DNA from: Sinonovacula constricta | Taxonomy: Eukaryota; Mollusca; Bivalvia; Cardiida; Solecurtidae | Length of the DNA stretch: 64,000 nt | Direction of reading: 5' to 3' | NCBI GenBank assembly: GCA_007844125.1 | Contig: CM017556.1 | Span: 69,286,860 to 69,350,859, forward strand | In this document: one piece after another, positions 1-9,329 of the stretch | Layout: the number at the start of each line of letters is the position of its first letter | Position numbering within the stretch: position 1 is the stretch's first letter | The notes under the pieces: model-generated | Told to the model about the DNA's origin: nothing | What the model saw: the letters and a program-made list of their open reading frames with translations, nothing else | Database searches by the model: none | Program-made: the position numbers and the translations under genes

Positions 1-90
1 AAATGTGAATGCAAAACTGTGATTAGTCATTTAACAATAAGAGCAAACCCGACATTTACCGCATTGGAAAGGTCAGTGTACATTTTATAA
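1..90 (-). repeat. PLE-tail dispersed repeat, type B, partial
   Basis: The first bases match, with substitutions, the type B repeats at 18.8 and 20.2 kb: the pieces gtgattagtcatttaac, gagcaaacccgaca and the core tttaccgcattggaaaggtcag occur in the same order. The left part is cut off by the window edge. Confidence 0.6.
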
Positions 91-344
91 ACCTAGTAGA
101 TCTAGTGTTTAAACGTTTTACATTTGTTTGTTTGTTAAAATTAATTTGTACTATATAATCTATTTATTACAATTATTAAAAAAGCAGAACTTAGCGTAAA
201 TATGTTGGAGCATTTTATTTTGCGTTAGACTTTCTGATTTATTAAAGTTTAACTGTGTAAAATATTGTTGTATTTTAGGTTTGCTAGAAGTTGTCAGGAG
301 CGTAGCGTGTTTAGTGGGCGTGGTTTCAAGTTTTCGGCCTGCTC

Positions 345-351
345 TATAAAA
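345..351 (+). promoter_or_regulatory. TATA box ahead of the basic ORF
   Basis: TATAAAA lies about 58 bases before the first ATG (409). It sits in a locally less AT-rich stretch (ggcgtggtttcaag just upstream), so it is less likely to be a chance AT match than elsewhere in the window. The spacing suits a short leader, as in histone and viral late genes. Confidence 0.45.
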
Positions 352-408
352 GAAGACTCTCTGTGTCAGTCGCGGAATCAACACCAGTTCGATTCAATTA
401 ACGTCAGA

Positions 409-688
409 ATGATGTCAAGCAATGATAAGCATCATGCAAAGAAAAAAAAGAAGTGATGTTCGGGACTTTAAAACGATACGTGCATTGTCGAAAAATACAT
501 TTAAAGCCTACAGGGAGCCATTTGGATGTACACATCGTCTTTTCAACGAGATGGTTGAGCAGTTGTTCACAGAAGCAACAGTGAAAGATGGAAAAAAGTG
601 CACATCTTTTTCAACCATGCAGACTTGGAATTTAGAATACACATCCCATTTGATAGCGCATCGTAGATTACGGGAGATACGCTTTTGA
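409..688 (+). pseudogene. Lysine-rich, possibly histone-fold (H2B-like) protein remnant
   Basis: The frame from the ATG at 409 encodes a short tail ending in a run of lysines and stops at 456. The overlapping frame open to 688 carries a basic, helix-rich segment with FNEMVEQLF (about residues 41-49) followed by KKCTSFSTMQT. The order of a lysine-rich tail, a helix like the H2B alpha-2 helix, a basic loop and a T-x-x-x-x-Q-T motif resembles histone H2B, but identity is low and about seven residues seem missing before the last motif. The break between frames lies in an A-run at about 429-452. It is the first ORF of the capsid cluster and follows a TATA box. An alternative is an unrelated basic DNA-packaging protein. 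The histone reading is inference. Confidence 0.3.
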
Positions 689-951
689 ATTAAATAGAAC
701 AAGTTTTACAGAACAACGCGTTTATGATACATGATAGATTTCTCCAAGCAGAAATAACACATGCCATTATGCAAGAAGGTAGTGTAGGTGGAAAAGAAAC
801 GTCCGTTCACACATGAACATTAAAAACATAACACCAGTTAAGCGAACAGTATTGTGAAGATAGATCGTTCAAAAGAATGTGGAGCAAAGGAACATCACCT
901 TTGGTATAGATTTGTCAACCATGTCTAAACGAATATAAATCAAAGCAAAAC

Positions 952-1152
952 GTGGAATTTCATGCCAATCTAATGATGAACCTTGGTGAAGTCGATATAC
1001 CAGACTATCCAAATATAGACAACAATGCTTTTCAGCATGGAGTTGATCTATACATGAGATTGAATCATCTATATGTTTACACGGATGTGGCAAAACATTA
1101 TTGGGTTGTGTGGAAGCACCTATTCTACGCGTCGTGCCTTTCGGCACTATAA
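952..1152 (+). pseudogene. Unassigned ORF fragment in the Polinton-like cluster
   Basis: A 66-residue open frame rich in Asp, Asn, His and Tyr. I do not recognise it. Downstream, another frame (about 1125-1275) stays readable and contains VPFGTITKAGTNP, which suggests the gene continued after a frameshift. Its position between the basic ORF and the small core-protein-like ORF, on the same strand, suggests a structural or accessory gene of the same element. The minus-strand ORF over 869-1324 is a shadow of it. Confidence 0.3.
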
Positions 1153-1330
1153 CAAAAGCAGGAACTAATCCTATGTACACATAAAATTTCTTAATATTCA
1201 TTATGTGCCGGTAAGCATATCTTATTTTGATAAGATCCAAATCAATAAAAGATGCAGCACAGGCGATCCTGTCCAGCTTACTCAAGGACAGTCGATGGTG
1301 AAGCATTTTAGAAAAAAGAAACATTTAAGA

Positions 1331-1573
1331 TGATTCCAGCATTTGGTGGTCGTCCTCGTAGGATATAGGTTAGGCCAATTGAATTAAAAATTGTCCAGTA
1401 AAATTCTTTCTCTTGCCAAACCAATTGTAAAATCTGATTTAAACACTTTGAAGACAGAGGGCTTCAAACCAGGACTAGGAATTGTGCAAGATATAATAGC
1501 CGGAGGAAGCGTGAAGCAAGTATGTTTTAAATCGTGGGTCAGAAAGCATTGGACAGTACATAAACAGCTCTAG
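1331..1573 (+). pseudogene. Small virion-core (pVI/pX-like) protein remnant
   Basis: The open frame from about 1391 encodes a small basic protein with alternating hydrophobic and lysine residues and the stretch VQDIIAGGSVKQ (about residues 37-48). Small basic proteins with a G-rich start, a helical middle and an xDIxxG-type motif lie directly before the capsid-type gene in Polintons and adintoviruses. The glycine-rich beginning seems to be in a different frame (about 1331-1370), so the gene is broken. The next gene starts about 70 bases downstream. The assignment is by position and composition, not by an unambiguous motif. Confidence 0.4.
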
Positions 1574-1643
1574 TTGAAAACGACCACATCAGTCTTATTC
1601 AGAAAAGAGATACACAAGTCGAGAAAAGTCTCTTTTCATCCAC

Positions 1644-2600
1644 TTGATTTTTTTATTCAAATTGATGCAACACGGATCTTGCGAGTGCACTAAAACTCGA
1701 TGTAACACAAGTACCACCGACCATGACTGCAGTGCAAGATTGACAATGTACCACTACCCCGTATCATCACTAAACAATTATGCTCCTATCGAATGTTTGA
1801 TTCCTGCTAAAACAGAAAGATTGACTGATGTCAACCATACCTATCTGTACCTGAAAGTAAAAGTGTTGAAGGCTAATGGGCACAAACCGGAAAACGGCAC
1901 CGAGCCAATTTTCGTGAACAATTTATTTCACATCCTGTTTAGTATCATTGATATGTTGATCTGTATCTGAACAATAAACTGATCAATAACAACGATGACA
2001 CATATGCCAACCGTGCCTACCTGAAAAAATTACTGTGCTTTTTAGCAGACATTAAGCCAGTTTTTGCCTGTTTGGACAAGAAAGACAGATGGAAATCATC
2101 AATGCAGGATTCAATGTTCCAACCGTAGACCTGTTTCCGGTGGTTACCAACACCTTGAATCAGACCATAGCTCATCAAGGTATAAAAATGCCTAGAGAGT
2201 AAAGGTGAAGACCTACATCATACCATCAGGTCAGCGATCCAAGCTAGAAGATTATTTGTTCCAGGGACAGTTACCGAAACGTATCAGTTTGGCATGGTGT
2301 TAAACTCAAACATGAATGGTGATGCGGCCACCAACATAATTGACATTCGCAACTTAAACCTGTCTAAACTTGAACTCAGTTTAGATCGAAAGATTAAGAT
2401 GCCGTTTAAATCCAAGTTTACCTCAGGAAAATGTTTAACATCTTACATGTCCTAGTTTCAACCTATCGGAGCACTAGGTCTAAATCGGTTGATGGGCCTG
2501 ACTCTAGACCAGTATATGAAAGGATACACATTCTCAACCTATGCGGAGAAATCATCACCGACAACTAACTCAGGAATTAAAACGATAGACTTTTTGATCA
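1644..2600 (+). pseudogene. F54H12.2-type capsid-associated protein remnant
   Basis: The first 108 residues are intact and include APIECLIP and TYLYLKVKV, characteristic of the N-terminus of the protein family annotated as F54H12.2-like, which occurs in multiple copies in Polinton-bearing animals. A frameshift near 1955-1965 moves the frame. Further recognisable pieces follow in other frames: a quaternary pattern around 2225-2290 ending in GQLPKRIS, and a last piece to about 2600 containing DQYMKGYTF. At least four frame changes or stops interrupt it. In the element it would be a virion protein. I have not decided between major and minor capsid roles. Confidence 0.55.
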
Positions 2601-3051
2601 CGACCCAAAATAATCCTTACTGAATCCAGTGGTATGTTCTAAAGACCAATTACCCTATCGGCGACCTACACATGTGAGAGGATATGTGATAGCCTACTAC
2701 ATGTACTTTGATTTGTTAGGAAGTAAAGCGATATTCAGTCAATCCTAGAGAAACATGTACCCTACACAAGGAAGATCAAGAGGCTTCAACATTACGTTTG
2801 TTTCTGGACTGTTTTGATTGTATGCATCGCACTATCGTTTTCGTGGTTATGATTTAAAAAACAAACTGTTGAGATCAAAATTTGTAACAGAGGATCACCG
2901 GCACTTTACGTTGAATGATGATAGTGTGGGAATGTTGTTGCATCGTGAACCTGTTTCTAACCAAACGTGTCAGGCCATACTTCCATCTAAATTGACTGAT
3001 GCGGATAGTAGTTTTTATTTTGATTTGTTTGCTAGATATTTTGAAAGCTAA
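2600..3051 (+). pseudogene. C-terminal part of the capsid-type gene
   Basis: A 77-residue frame (2818-3051) ends in a Phe/Tyr-rich segment, with additional readable pieces upstream in other frames (about 2600-2815). It follows the F54H12.2-type remnant without a gap, so it is probably its C-terminus or the start of the next structural gene. After the stop at 3051 coding character disappears. No specific motif was recognised. Confidence 0.3.
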
Positions 3052-3129
3052 TCTCACAGATATTCTCATTAATTTCCATAACCCACTATCATATCTTTGC
3101 ATTTTTTTCAGTTCTCTTTTCAATAAAAA

Positions 3130-3660
3130 GATAAACAATATGATTTATCGTCAATCCATTCCTCAAAATATTTTGAAATATAAAACAAAATTAAACATGC
3201 TGAAAAATACAAAAATAAAAATTAAAAAAAAAATCACAAGTTGAAAAGTAAACAATGAATTTGCTAAAACTTGAAAAGATGTTAAAGTTGAAAAACAAAA
3301 AAATAAAAACAATGAAAAAGTTAAAAATAAAAAGTTAAAATAAATGAAACAAATAAATAGTTAGAATAGTAAAATGTAAAAATAAAAAAGTGAAAATATA
3401 AATGAAATAAGTTTAGAAAATGAAATATTAAAAATCTAATAATAGCAACGTGATCGTGTATGCAGTACACCGTGTGTATAATCATGTATTAACACATTAA
3501 CAGTTGATAGAAACTAAAATCAACAAAAGTTTTGAAAAAAGTTGACGAATAATAAAAACGTAAAATGTATAAACGTAAAAGAATGACAAAAATTGAAAAC
3601 AATCGAAGAAATGAAATAAATAATAATTTGGAATAAACACAATATTCATAAATTTTACAA
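3130..3660. repeat. A-rich simple-sequence tract
   Basis: About 500 bases of strand-asymmetric A-rich sequence built from variants of aaaataaaa, gttaaaa and gaaaa. No gene is visible. It separates the viral-type remnant from the Kazal exon. Confidence 0.7.
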
Positions 3661-3824
3661 CTTCACGCTGTTGAAAATTTATTTTTTGTTTCTACAATAT
3701 CAATAATATTTTTTAGCTTTTTTCCTTGGTCCCATACTCCCCTTTTCGATCCATATTTTTTCCTTATATGTCTAAGATAAAATAAATCTCATTTCACTAC
3801 TCATTTGCAATAAATTTATTTCAG

Positions 3825-4091
3825 CTGTCTGTTCGTCCAGGGTCGCTGTCGACACCTTCAATCGGTAGGCTATCATGGCTCTGTACTCCACGTCGCTTCG
3901 CACGGATCCTGCCCTACGACTACTGCCACCCATACGACAACAATCGACACACCGACATATGGGACTACTACACCCGTCTCTTCTGTCCACGGTTTCATAG
4001 CCAACGTGTTTTGTCAGCAAGCCCCTTACATTAACTGCAATACTGGAATCATCTTAGTTTGTGGATCAGACGGTCAAATCTATCCAAATGA
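3825..4091 (+). CDS. Internal exon: Thr-rich linker and N-terminal part of a Kazal domain
   Basis: The frame is open from 3814 to 4092 with no internal stop and no ATG, as expected for an internal exon. A T-rich run ending tttatttcag precedes 3825, and GTGAGTAT follows 4091. The exon is 267 nt with symmetric phase 2-2. It encodes six cysteines, a Thr/Pro-rich linker (about residues 30-52) and then C-X7-C-X7-C-GSDG-X2-Y-P-N, ending in the first two bases of a Glu or Asp codon. This matches the Kazal spacing C-X7-C-X6-Y-X3-C, with the next cysteine expected at the start of the following exon. The protein is probably secreted and inhibits serine proteases, or is a follistatin/agrin-like matrix protein. 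A Thr in the usual G-x-T-Y motif is replaced by Ile. I could not find the flanking exons. The minus-strand ORF here is a shadow. Confidence 0.75.
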
Positions 4092-4788
4092 GTGAGTATA
4101 TTGTATGCTGCAACCTAAAATGTTAATCCAAACACAAATATTTGATAATGTTGTGTGACGGTTTATTTAATCGTTTAAATGTGTTTAAACTTAAAATGTT
4201 ATGAACTACACATAAAACATTGAACTTCATAATACTTTCTGGTGTATAGTACAGCGACCTTTCTCATTTTGTGGATTCGAATCTAAGACTGTTAAATAAA
4301 TAAATTTCATTCTCACCAACGTACCATGGTAAATGTATGACAAAACTGAAATTTATTGATAACCATTACAATGCATGACATGCCATTATTAAAAGAATCA
4401 AATGCGCTGCAAAATGGAACAGGTTAAAAGAGGGAGTCAGTAGCAAACATAATTAAAAAAGTAATGATTTTATTTGAACGTTCTAAGTCACTTTAAACCT
4501 ACAGTTAACGTTGTATAATGATTAATTATAAGACTATAAAGAATAGTTTGAAAACAAAAGCCACCACATAAATATACCCTGGAGTACTTGATAAGCGAAC
4601 CTTCGGTCTTATGAATATACTTAAGGTGATATCCTTCAGTTTGCCAATATCCGATACATGCAACAATATCTAACCTTTAAGTTAGATATTTGTGGATATT
4701 TTTTGCATAAACTCATAATTTAGACTAATCAATAAGAATATACCAGAAACGTGGCCATGCCACGAAATCAGGTTTTCAACGATTTAAC
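4092..4788 (+). other. Presumed intron after the Kazal exon; no gene seen
   Basis: AT-rich sequence without a convincing ORF. It contains a perfect 10-bp hairpin at about 4666-4691 (aatatctaac, 6-base loop, gttagatatt) of unknown meaning. I looked for a continuation exon (AG, one base, then a Cys codon followed by spaced Cys codons) in the window and did not find one. Confidence 0.4.
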
Positions 4789-5222
4789 AAATTCAATCCC
4801 AAGATAAGTCTACATGCAAGCTTGCTAAATGCAAAGTTTCAGCAAGTTTGTTTTATCCAAACTGAATTTATTGACCGAAAACTGTTTTTATATTTTCAGT
4901 AAACGTGATCTTGACATTGACCCGACTGGCCCCTAATTCAATCCCAAGCTAAGTTCGCACAAAAACTACCTTTAAACGAATTTTCAGCAAAATAACGCCA
5001 TTTAAACACAAATTATTATGCGGAAATTGTTGTTTTATGATAGTAACAGTGACCTTGACTCGATTGGTCCCAAATCCAACCCCAAGCTAGGACTTTATGC
5101 AAGCTGGCTATATCCAAGGTTTCAGCAAGATTGGTTTATCCAAACTAAAGTCATTGACCGAAAACTGTCTATTTTAGTAACAGTGACCATGTCTTTGACC
5201 GGACTGGCCAGAAATCTAATCA
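4789..5222 (+). repeat. Tandem repeat, about 145-bp unit, three copies
   Basis: Three successive units each begin with a variant of ttcaatcccaagctaag and end with a variant of cagtgaccttgac followed by cgactggcccc. Other shared pieces are tttcagcaag, tttatccaaact and ttgaccgaaaactg. The middle unit is the most diverged. The array stops about 13 bases before the Gypsy LTR. The short ORF at 5018-5227 is repeat sequence and not a gene. Confidence 0.7.
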
Positions 5223-5234
5223 AATAAAAAATCT

Positions 5235-5397
5235 TGTTACAATAAAAGACTACTCTTGTAGGTCTGTTTAGAAATAACTAAGAAAGACAACTCATATTGG
5301 ATTCTTTGTTTTAATAGCGATTCGGTAAACATGTTGATCATTCTTGTTTCGTGTACAACCGATTTCATTCTGTAAATAAAATGGTAGAAACATAACA
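5235..5397 (+). repeat. Probable 5' LTR
   Basis: The segment starts TGTTAC and ends in ACA directly before the primer-binding site. A length of about 163 bp is short but usual for Steamer-like Gypsy elements. The left edge is set only by the TG start and by the end of the adjoining tandem repeat. No second copy was found at the 3' side, so the call depends on position. Confidence 0.45.
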
Positions 5398-5413
5398 TGG
5401 TGTCAGAATGGAG
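5398..5413 (+). other. Primer-binding site, probably tRNA-Leu
   Basis: TGGTGTCAGAATGG starts right after the LTR end. It is complementary to the 3' end of a leucine tRNA with one base missing compared with the usual TGGTGTCAGAAGTGGG. This is the site at which minus-strand DNA synthesis would begin. Confidence 0.6.
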
Positions 5414-6210
5414 AAACTGAATCCGCCTTTATCTCCGATTTTCTATGAAAGGACTTAGCAGAACACTGGGAAGATGGAAAGAAGAATGAATTCGAATTGT
5501 ATGTAGACCTGGCCATGAGAGAGAAAGATGACCATCGGAGACTGAAAATGTTCAAGTTTGTCATTGGGTCACATGGTCGAGAAATCTACAGTACGCTGAA
5601 GCACGTGCATGAACACGAAAATTATAGAACTCTTGCAGAAGTGATAGTCAGCTTTGACATGTATTGTGAACCAAAGAAAAATGAAACGGTAGAAAAATTC
5701 AATTTTTTCTCAAGAAACCAGTCACCTGATAAATCAATTGAACACTATCTAACTGACGTGAAAGTATTGGCTCAAACTTGCAATTTTGGTGAAGTCTTGG
5801 ACTCCTTGCTGAGATACAGAATTGTCTGTGGCATAAATGATGTCGTTCTTTAAGCGATTATTCGGAGAAGCACACCTGATATTAGACAGATGCTTAGCCA
5901 TTTGCAGGGCAGCAGCGTTGTCTAAAGAACATCGGAAATGTGTAGAGAACTCGCATTCACATGATGAAATTCATAGCATATCAAAGAATTTGGGTAGAAA
6001 GTCCATGCAGAAAAAAGCAGCTACAGGTCAAAGCAGAAAACACCAATGAAATGTAAGCAGAACCAAAATCCATGTCCAAAAATTGAATGTAAATACTGTA
6101 GAAGAAAACATGAAAAAGACTCGAATAATTGCCAGGCAGTAAATGTAACTTTTGCGAAAAATCAAATCACTTTGAACGAGTATGCAAAGAAATGAAGAAG
6201 AATGATAGAC
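5408..6210 (+). pseudogene. Gypsy gag remnant with CCHC zinc knuckle
   Basis: A gag-like frame starts at the ATG at 5408 and is knocked out of frame before 5460. The main part (to 5853) has the helical capsid-type pattern, including the piece KFNFFSRNQSPDKSIEHYL typical of Gypsy gag. A further frameshift leads to 5837-6049. The nucleocapsid follows at 6144-6185 with CNFCEKSNHFERVC, a good C-X2-C-X4-H-X4-C zinc knuckle, and a more degenerate knuckle just upstream. The product would assemble the virus-like particle and bind the RNA. Confidence 0.75.
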
Positions 6211-6219
6211 CATGAGCAT

Positions 6220-6530
6220 GAAGTCAGTGATGATGATAATTATGAAATGAAGAAACCTATACAATTTCAAATTGATTCGGGCGCTGGTTGCAATGTCATT
6301 TCATTAAGGGAATGAAAAATCTGCACATCGAGAAGACAGAGCCAAAAATAGCTACAAAGGCTAAAAGTGAACTAAAAGCAGTTGGAAAATGTGCGCTCAA
6401 GTTATTAAATCCGAAGAACAACAAAATTTTAAATTTCATTTTATTGTTGTTGACAATGACAGATGCAATTCTATCATTGGTCATAAGTACCAAAAGAAAT
6501 GGACCTATTACAAGTCAAATTTGAAAACAA
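6220..6530 (+). pseudogene. Gypsy aspartic protease remnant
   Basis: The frame around 6256-6300 reads QFQIDSGAGCNVI, the D-S-G-A active-site loop (bases 6274-6285) of retroviral-type aspartic proteases, which act as dimers to cut Gag-Pol. It is interrupted by stops soon after. The following frame (6288-6524) continues the fold in a shifted register. Confidence 0.7.
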
Positions 6531-7480
6531 ATTGAAACTTGACTGTGTCGATGACATAATCAATTCGTACTCAAATGTATTCACTTGGATTGGAGAGCTT
6601 GAGCAAGAATACCACATAAAATTAAGTGAAGATGCAAACCCAACTATACATTCATACAGAAAAATTCCACTTGCAACCAAAATCAAATTGAAAGCTGAAC
6701 TTGATAAATTGCAAGAAGGTGATTTAACAAGTCACAGAACCAAGATAATGGGCCTAACAATCTGAGAATTTGTTCAGATCCGAAAGATTTAAACAAATAT
6801 TTACAGAGAAGCCACTTCCTAATTCCAATAATCAAAGAATTATTGCCCGATTTACACAATGCAAAGGTTTGCACCATATTTGATGTAAGACACGGATTCT
6901 GGCAAGTGAAACTTGATGAGGAAAGCAGTTTCTTAACAACCTTCAACTCCCTACTTAGCAGATTAAGATGGCTAAGAATGCAATAGAGGAATTTCAAAGA
7001 CGACAAAACCATGTTCTAGAAGGCTTAGATAGTGTCAAATGCATCATTGATGATATATTAGTCTATGGTGTTGGTGAAACAGAAGATGAAGCTATCAAAG
7101 ATCATGTTGAAAACCTAAAAATAGCTATATGAGATCCAGACAAATTGACGCTAAGACTCAAAGAAGAAGACTATATGTGTCATGTCATCCGAGACCTGAC
7201 CCAAGCAAAATTGAAACAATTAAAAAGATGCCTGCAGCAACAGATGTAACTCAGGTCAGAAGCTTTTTAAGTTGTGTGTCATAACTGGCCAAATTCTTGC
7301 CAAACCTTTCAGAAATGTCTGAACATATCCGAACCCTTACTAGAAAAAAGGTAACGTTCAACTGGACTGATGAACATGAAAGTGCTTTCAATGAGATCAA
7401 GCAACCTGTCACAGCAGAGCCAGTACTGCATTACTTAAATCCACAACTAAACTTGACTCTACAAACAGATAGTAGTCAAT
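6499..7480 (+). pseudogene. Gypsy reverse transcriptase remnant
   Basis: The N-terminal RT segment is open from 6499 to 6765. Other frames then carry CSDPKDLNKYL, the palm motif TIFDVRHGFWQVKLD (about 6870-6915) and the catalytic IIDDILVYG with its Asp pair at 7049-7054. Frameshifts lie near 6740 and 6950 and a stop near 7130. The thumb/connection is readable at 7297-7491. RT copies the element RNA into DNA. Confidence 0.8.
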
Positions 7481-7814
7481 ATGATATCTAAAATGCAACA
7501 TGGAAAACCAATAGCGTATGCTAGCAGAACATTAACAGCAACGCAAAGAAAGTATGCCCAAATTGAAAAAGAGCTGCTGAGTGTGTTTTTGCCAGAAACA
7601 CTTTCATCAGTACACATATGGCCGATTAATTGAAGTACAAACAGACCACAAACCGCTTGAAGCAATAGCAACGAAGAATTTGCACGAAACAAATACAAGA
7701 ATACAGCAGCTACTGATAAGATTGCAAAGGTATGATATACAGATTTCATACGTTCCTGGAAAGAACATGAACATTGCTGATGTACTCTCCAGATCAATTT
7801 GGAGCAAACGTTAG
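7440..7814 (+). pseudogene. Gypsy RNase H remnant
   Basis: The frame beginning near 7450 has LTLQTDSSQYDI (the first catalytic Asp of Gypsy RNase H), then in a shifted frame KPIAYASRTLT, and an intact stretch from 7581 with VQTDHKPLEAI and, at its end, YVPGKNMNIADVLSRS. These are the standard RNase H landmarks, which mark removal of the RNA template during copying. There are two breaks, near 7491 and 7585. Confidence 0.8.
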
Positions 7815-8400
7815 ATTTTTTACAAGAAATCGAGGTTTCAAAAAGACTGAAAGAATTTAATATCCCTAAAGAAAATGATGTTGCAAAATCTGATTATACA
7901 AGGTTGGCCAAGCAAGTCTGAAAGTGAAAAAACTGAACTGAGAGACTATTTCAATGTAAGAGAAACACTGTCTGTTCAAAATGATATTATACTGAAAAAC
8001 AATCAGGTGGTCATTCCAAAGTCACTGAGACGAGAACGATGAATAAAATTCACATGTCACATGGTGGTGAAACAAGCTGTCTTCCAAAGCGAAAAACTTG
8101 AAAAGGAAAGGGAAAAGCTAAGAACAGACAAAAACAATCCTATAACAACCGGGCACAGGATATACCTGAATTAGTTCCTGGTGACATTGGAGACTAAAAA
8201 TGAGTCTGATTGCATCTAAGGAGATCTAAAGAGGCAGTCACAAACCTATGATGACGAAATCCTTCTCCAGAATAAAAGAAATGAGACAACCGCAACCGAA
8301 CAGCAAGGTCCACCAGAACAACCAATCAACCGAAATCAAACTAGAAATGAAAGAATTATAAAAACACCTATTGATTGTTTACTTAAATTTAAGGTAAATA
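7815..8400 (+). pseudogene. Integrase ends without the catalytic core
   Basis: Up to about 8065 the frames resemble the linker and the beginning of the integrase zinc-finger domain (pieces such as VVIPKSLR and KIHMSHGG). The next readable block, from about 8075, already resembles the chromatin-proximal Pol tail (KNNPITTGHR, ELVPGDIG, then a Pro/Thr/Arg-rich end at about 8385). The DDE core and the HHCC finger are missing, so roughly a kilobase has been deleted near 8070. A short (gat)n run follows at about 8407. Confidence 0.65.
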
Positions 8401-9325
8401 ATCTGATAATGATGATGATGATGAAAAGTGTTAAACAACAACAACAGCACAAATGAGAAGTCATAATCCAAATTATCTGTTGACAATCATTGTGTGAGTA
8501 CCATAAAAAACATGATTAAGTGAAATATCATCATTCAAGAATCATCATTCAAGACTTCCAAAAATAAAGTTTAAAATTTAAATTTGGTTGTAAGAAAGTA
8601 TTTTTGTCTGAACAGTTGGATACCATCTTTAATAAAGGAAAGGATTGGCTCAGTGTCTAAAAGGACATTGATAATGGTCATTTTTAAAGAACATTAAACC
8701 ACCATGTCTATCGTAATTGTTTTATATGTATAAAACTCAATATAATAAGGGTTGTTTACACAAACTCTGGCCCATCATAATCTATACTGATAGGTAAATT
8801 ATGTAAGGTTAAGGCATACAGCAATTGGATTCTGGTTATTGCTCAACAACCCCGCAAATACTAAGCTGTCTTATATTATTTTGCGTGTTTGAATCACGAC
8901 GATAACTTATTTCTGTATTTTTTTCTTTTTTCTTGCTATTTTTCTTTGTATTAAGTATTTTTTATCTGCCAGGAATAAAAGGTACAGAAAATAATTATAT
9001 TTTATTAGAGAACTAAGTGTAGAACATAAATTAGACACCAAAACATGATGAACCAATATATATTAGCCACGTCTATAATCTTTACATTCATTGCTTTGAG
9101 ACTGATGAAGGGGTATATGCGAAAATTAGGCACGGTAATACAGGTCATAAATAAATAAAAAAATGAATAATATTAAATATTCTGTCACTGAAATATTGAT
9201 TACAGACAGACTAATTAGGCCATATTATTTTCAAGATTACGGTCACTTTATGTAAGCATGCAGAAATATACAAAAATAGAGACTTGATTTGATAAAATAA
9301 TTTACTGTTAGTTATCAAGATTAAA
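8401..9325. other. Non-coding AT-rich spacer
   Basis: No ORF, RNA gene or second LTR was recognised. A purine-rich aaaggaaaggattgg at about 8633 could be a polypurine tract, but no LTR start follows it. Confidence 0.4.
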
Positions 9326-9329
9326 CGTA

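Larger units (their letters stand above)
300..3060 (+). mobile_element. Decayed Polinton/Maverick (adintovirus-like) capsid gene cluster
   Basis: A run of broken plus-strand open frames with related codon use contains, in order, a basic lysine-rich ORF, an unassigned ORF, a small glycine/basic ORF resembling the short virion-core proteins of Polintons, and a long broken frame resembling the F54H12.2-type family common in mollusc, cnidarian and insect genomes. That order is typical of the structural-gene half of Polinton/adintovirus elements. No polymerase B, integrase, ATPase or protease is visible, and no terminal inverted repeats were found, so this is a fragment. Stops and frameshifts occur every few hundred bases, so it cannot be functional. 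The family call rests on remembered motif resemblance and needs a profile search. Confidence 0.6.
5235..8400 (+). mobile_element. Ty3/Gypsy LTR retrotransposon remnant, integrase core deleted
   Basis: In order along the plus strand there are a 5' LTR, a primer-binding site, gag with a CCHC knuckle, a DSGA protease site, reverse transcriptase, RNase H, the start of integrase and the C-terminal tail of Pol. Gene order PR-RT-RH-IN is that of Ty3/Gypsy. The general resemblance is to Steamer-like elements of bivalves. It has many stops and frameshifts, lacks the integrase catalytic core, and no 3' LTR was found downstream, so it is dead. Confidence 0.85.

Noticed and set aside
3772..4020. Minus-strand Cys/Arg-rich ORF
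   Set aside because: Shadow of the Kazal exon, which has splice sites and correct cysteine spacing on the plus strand.
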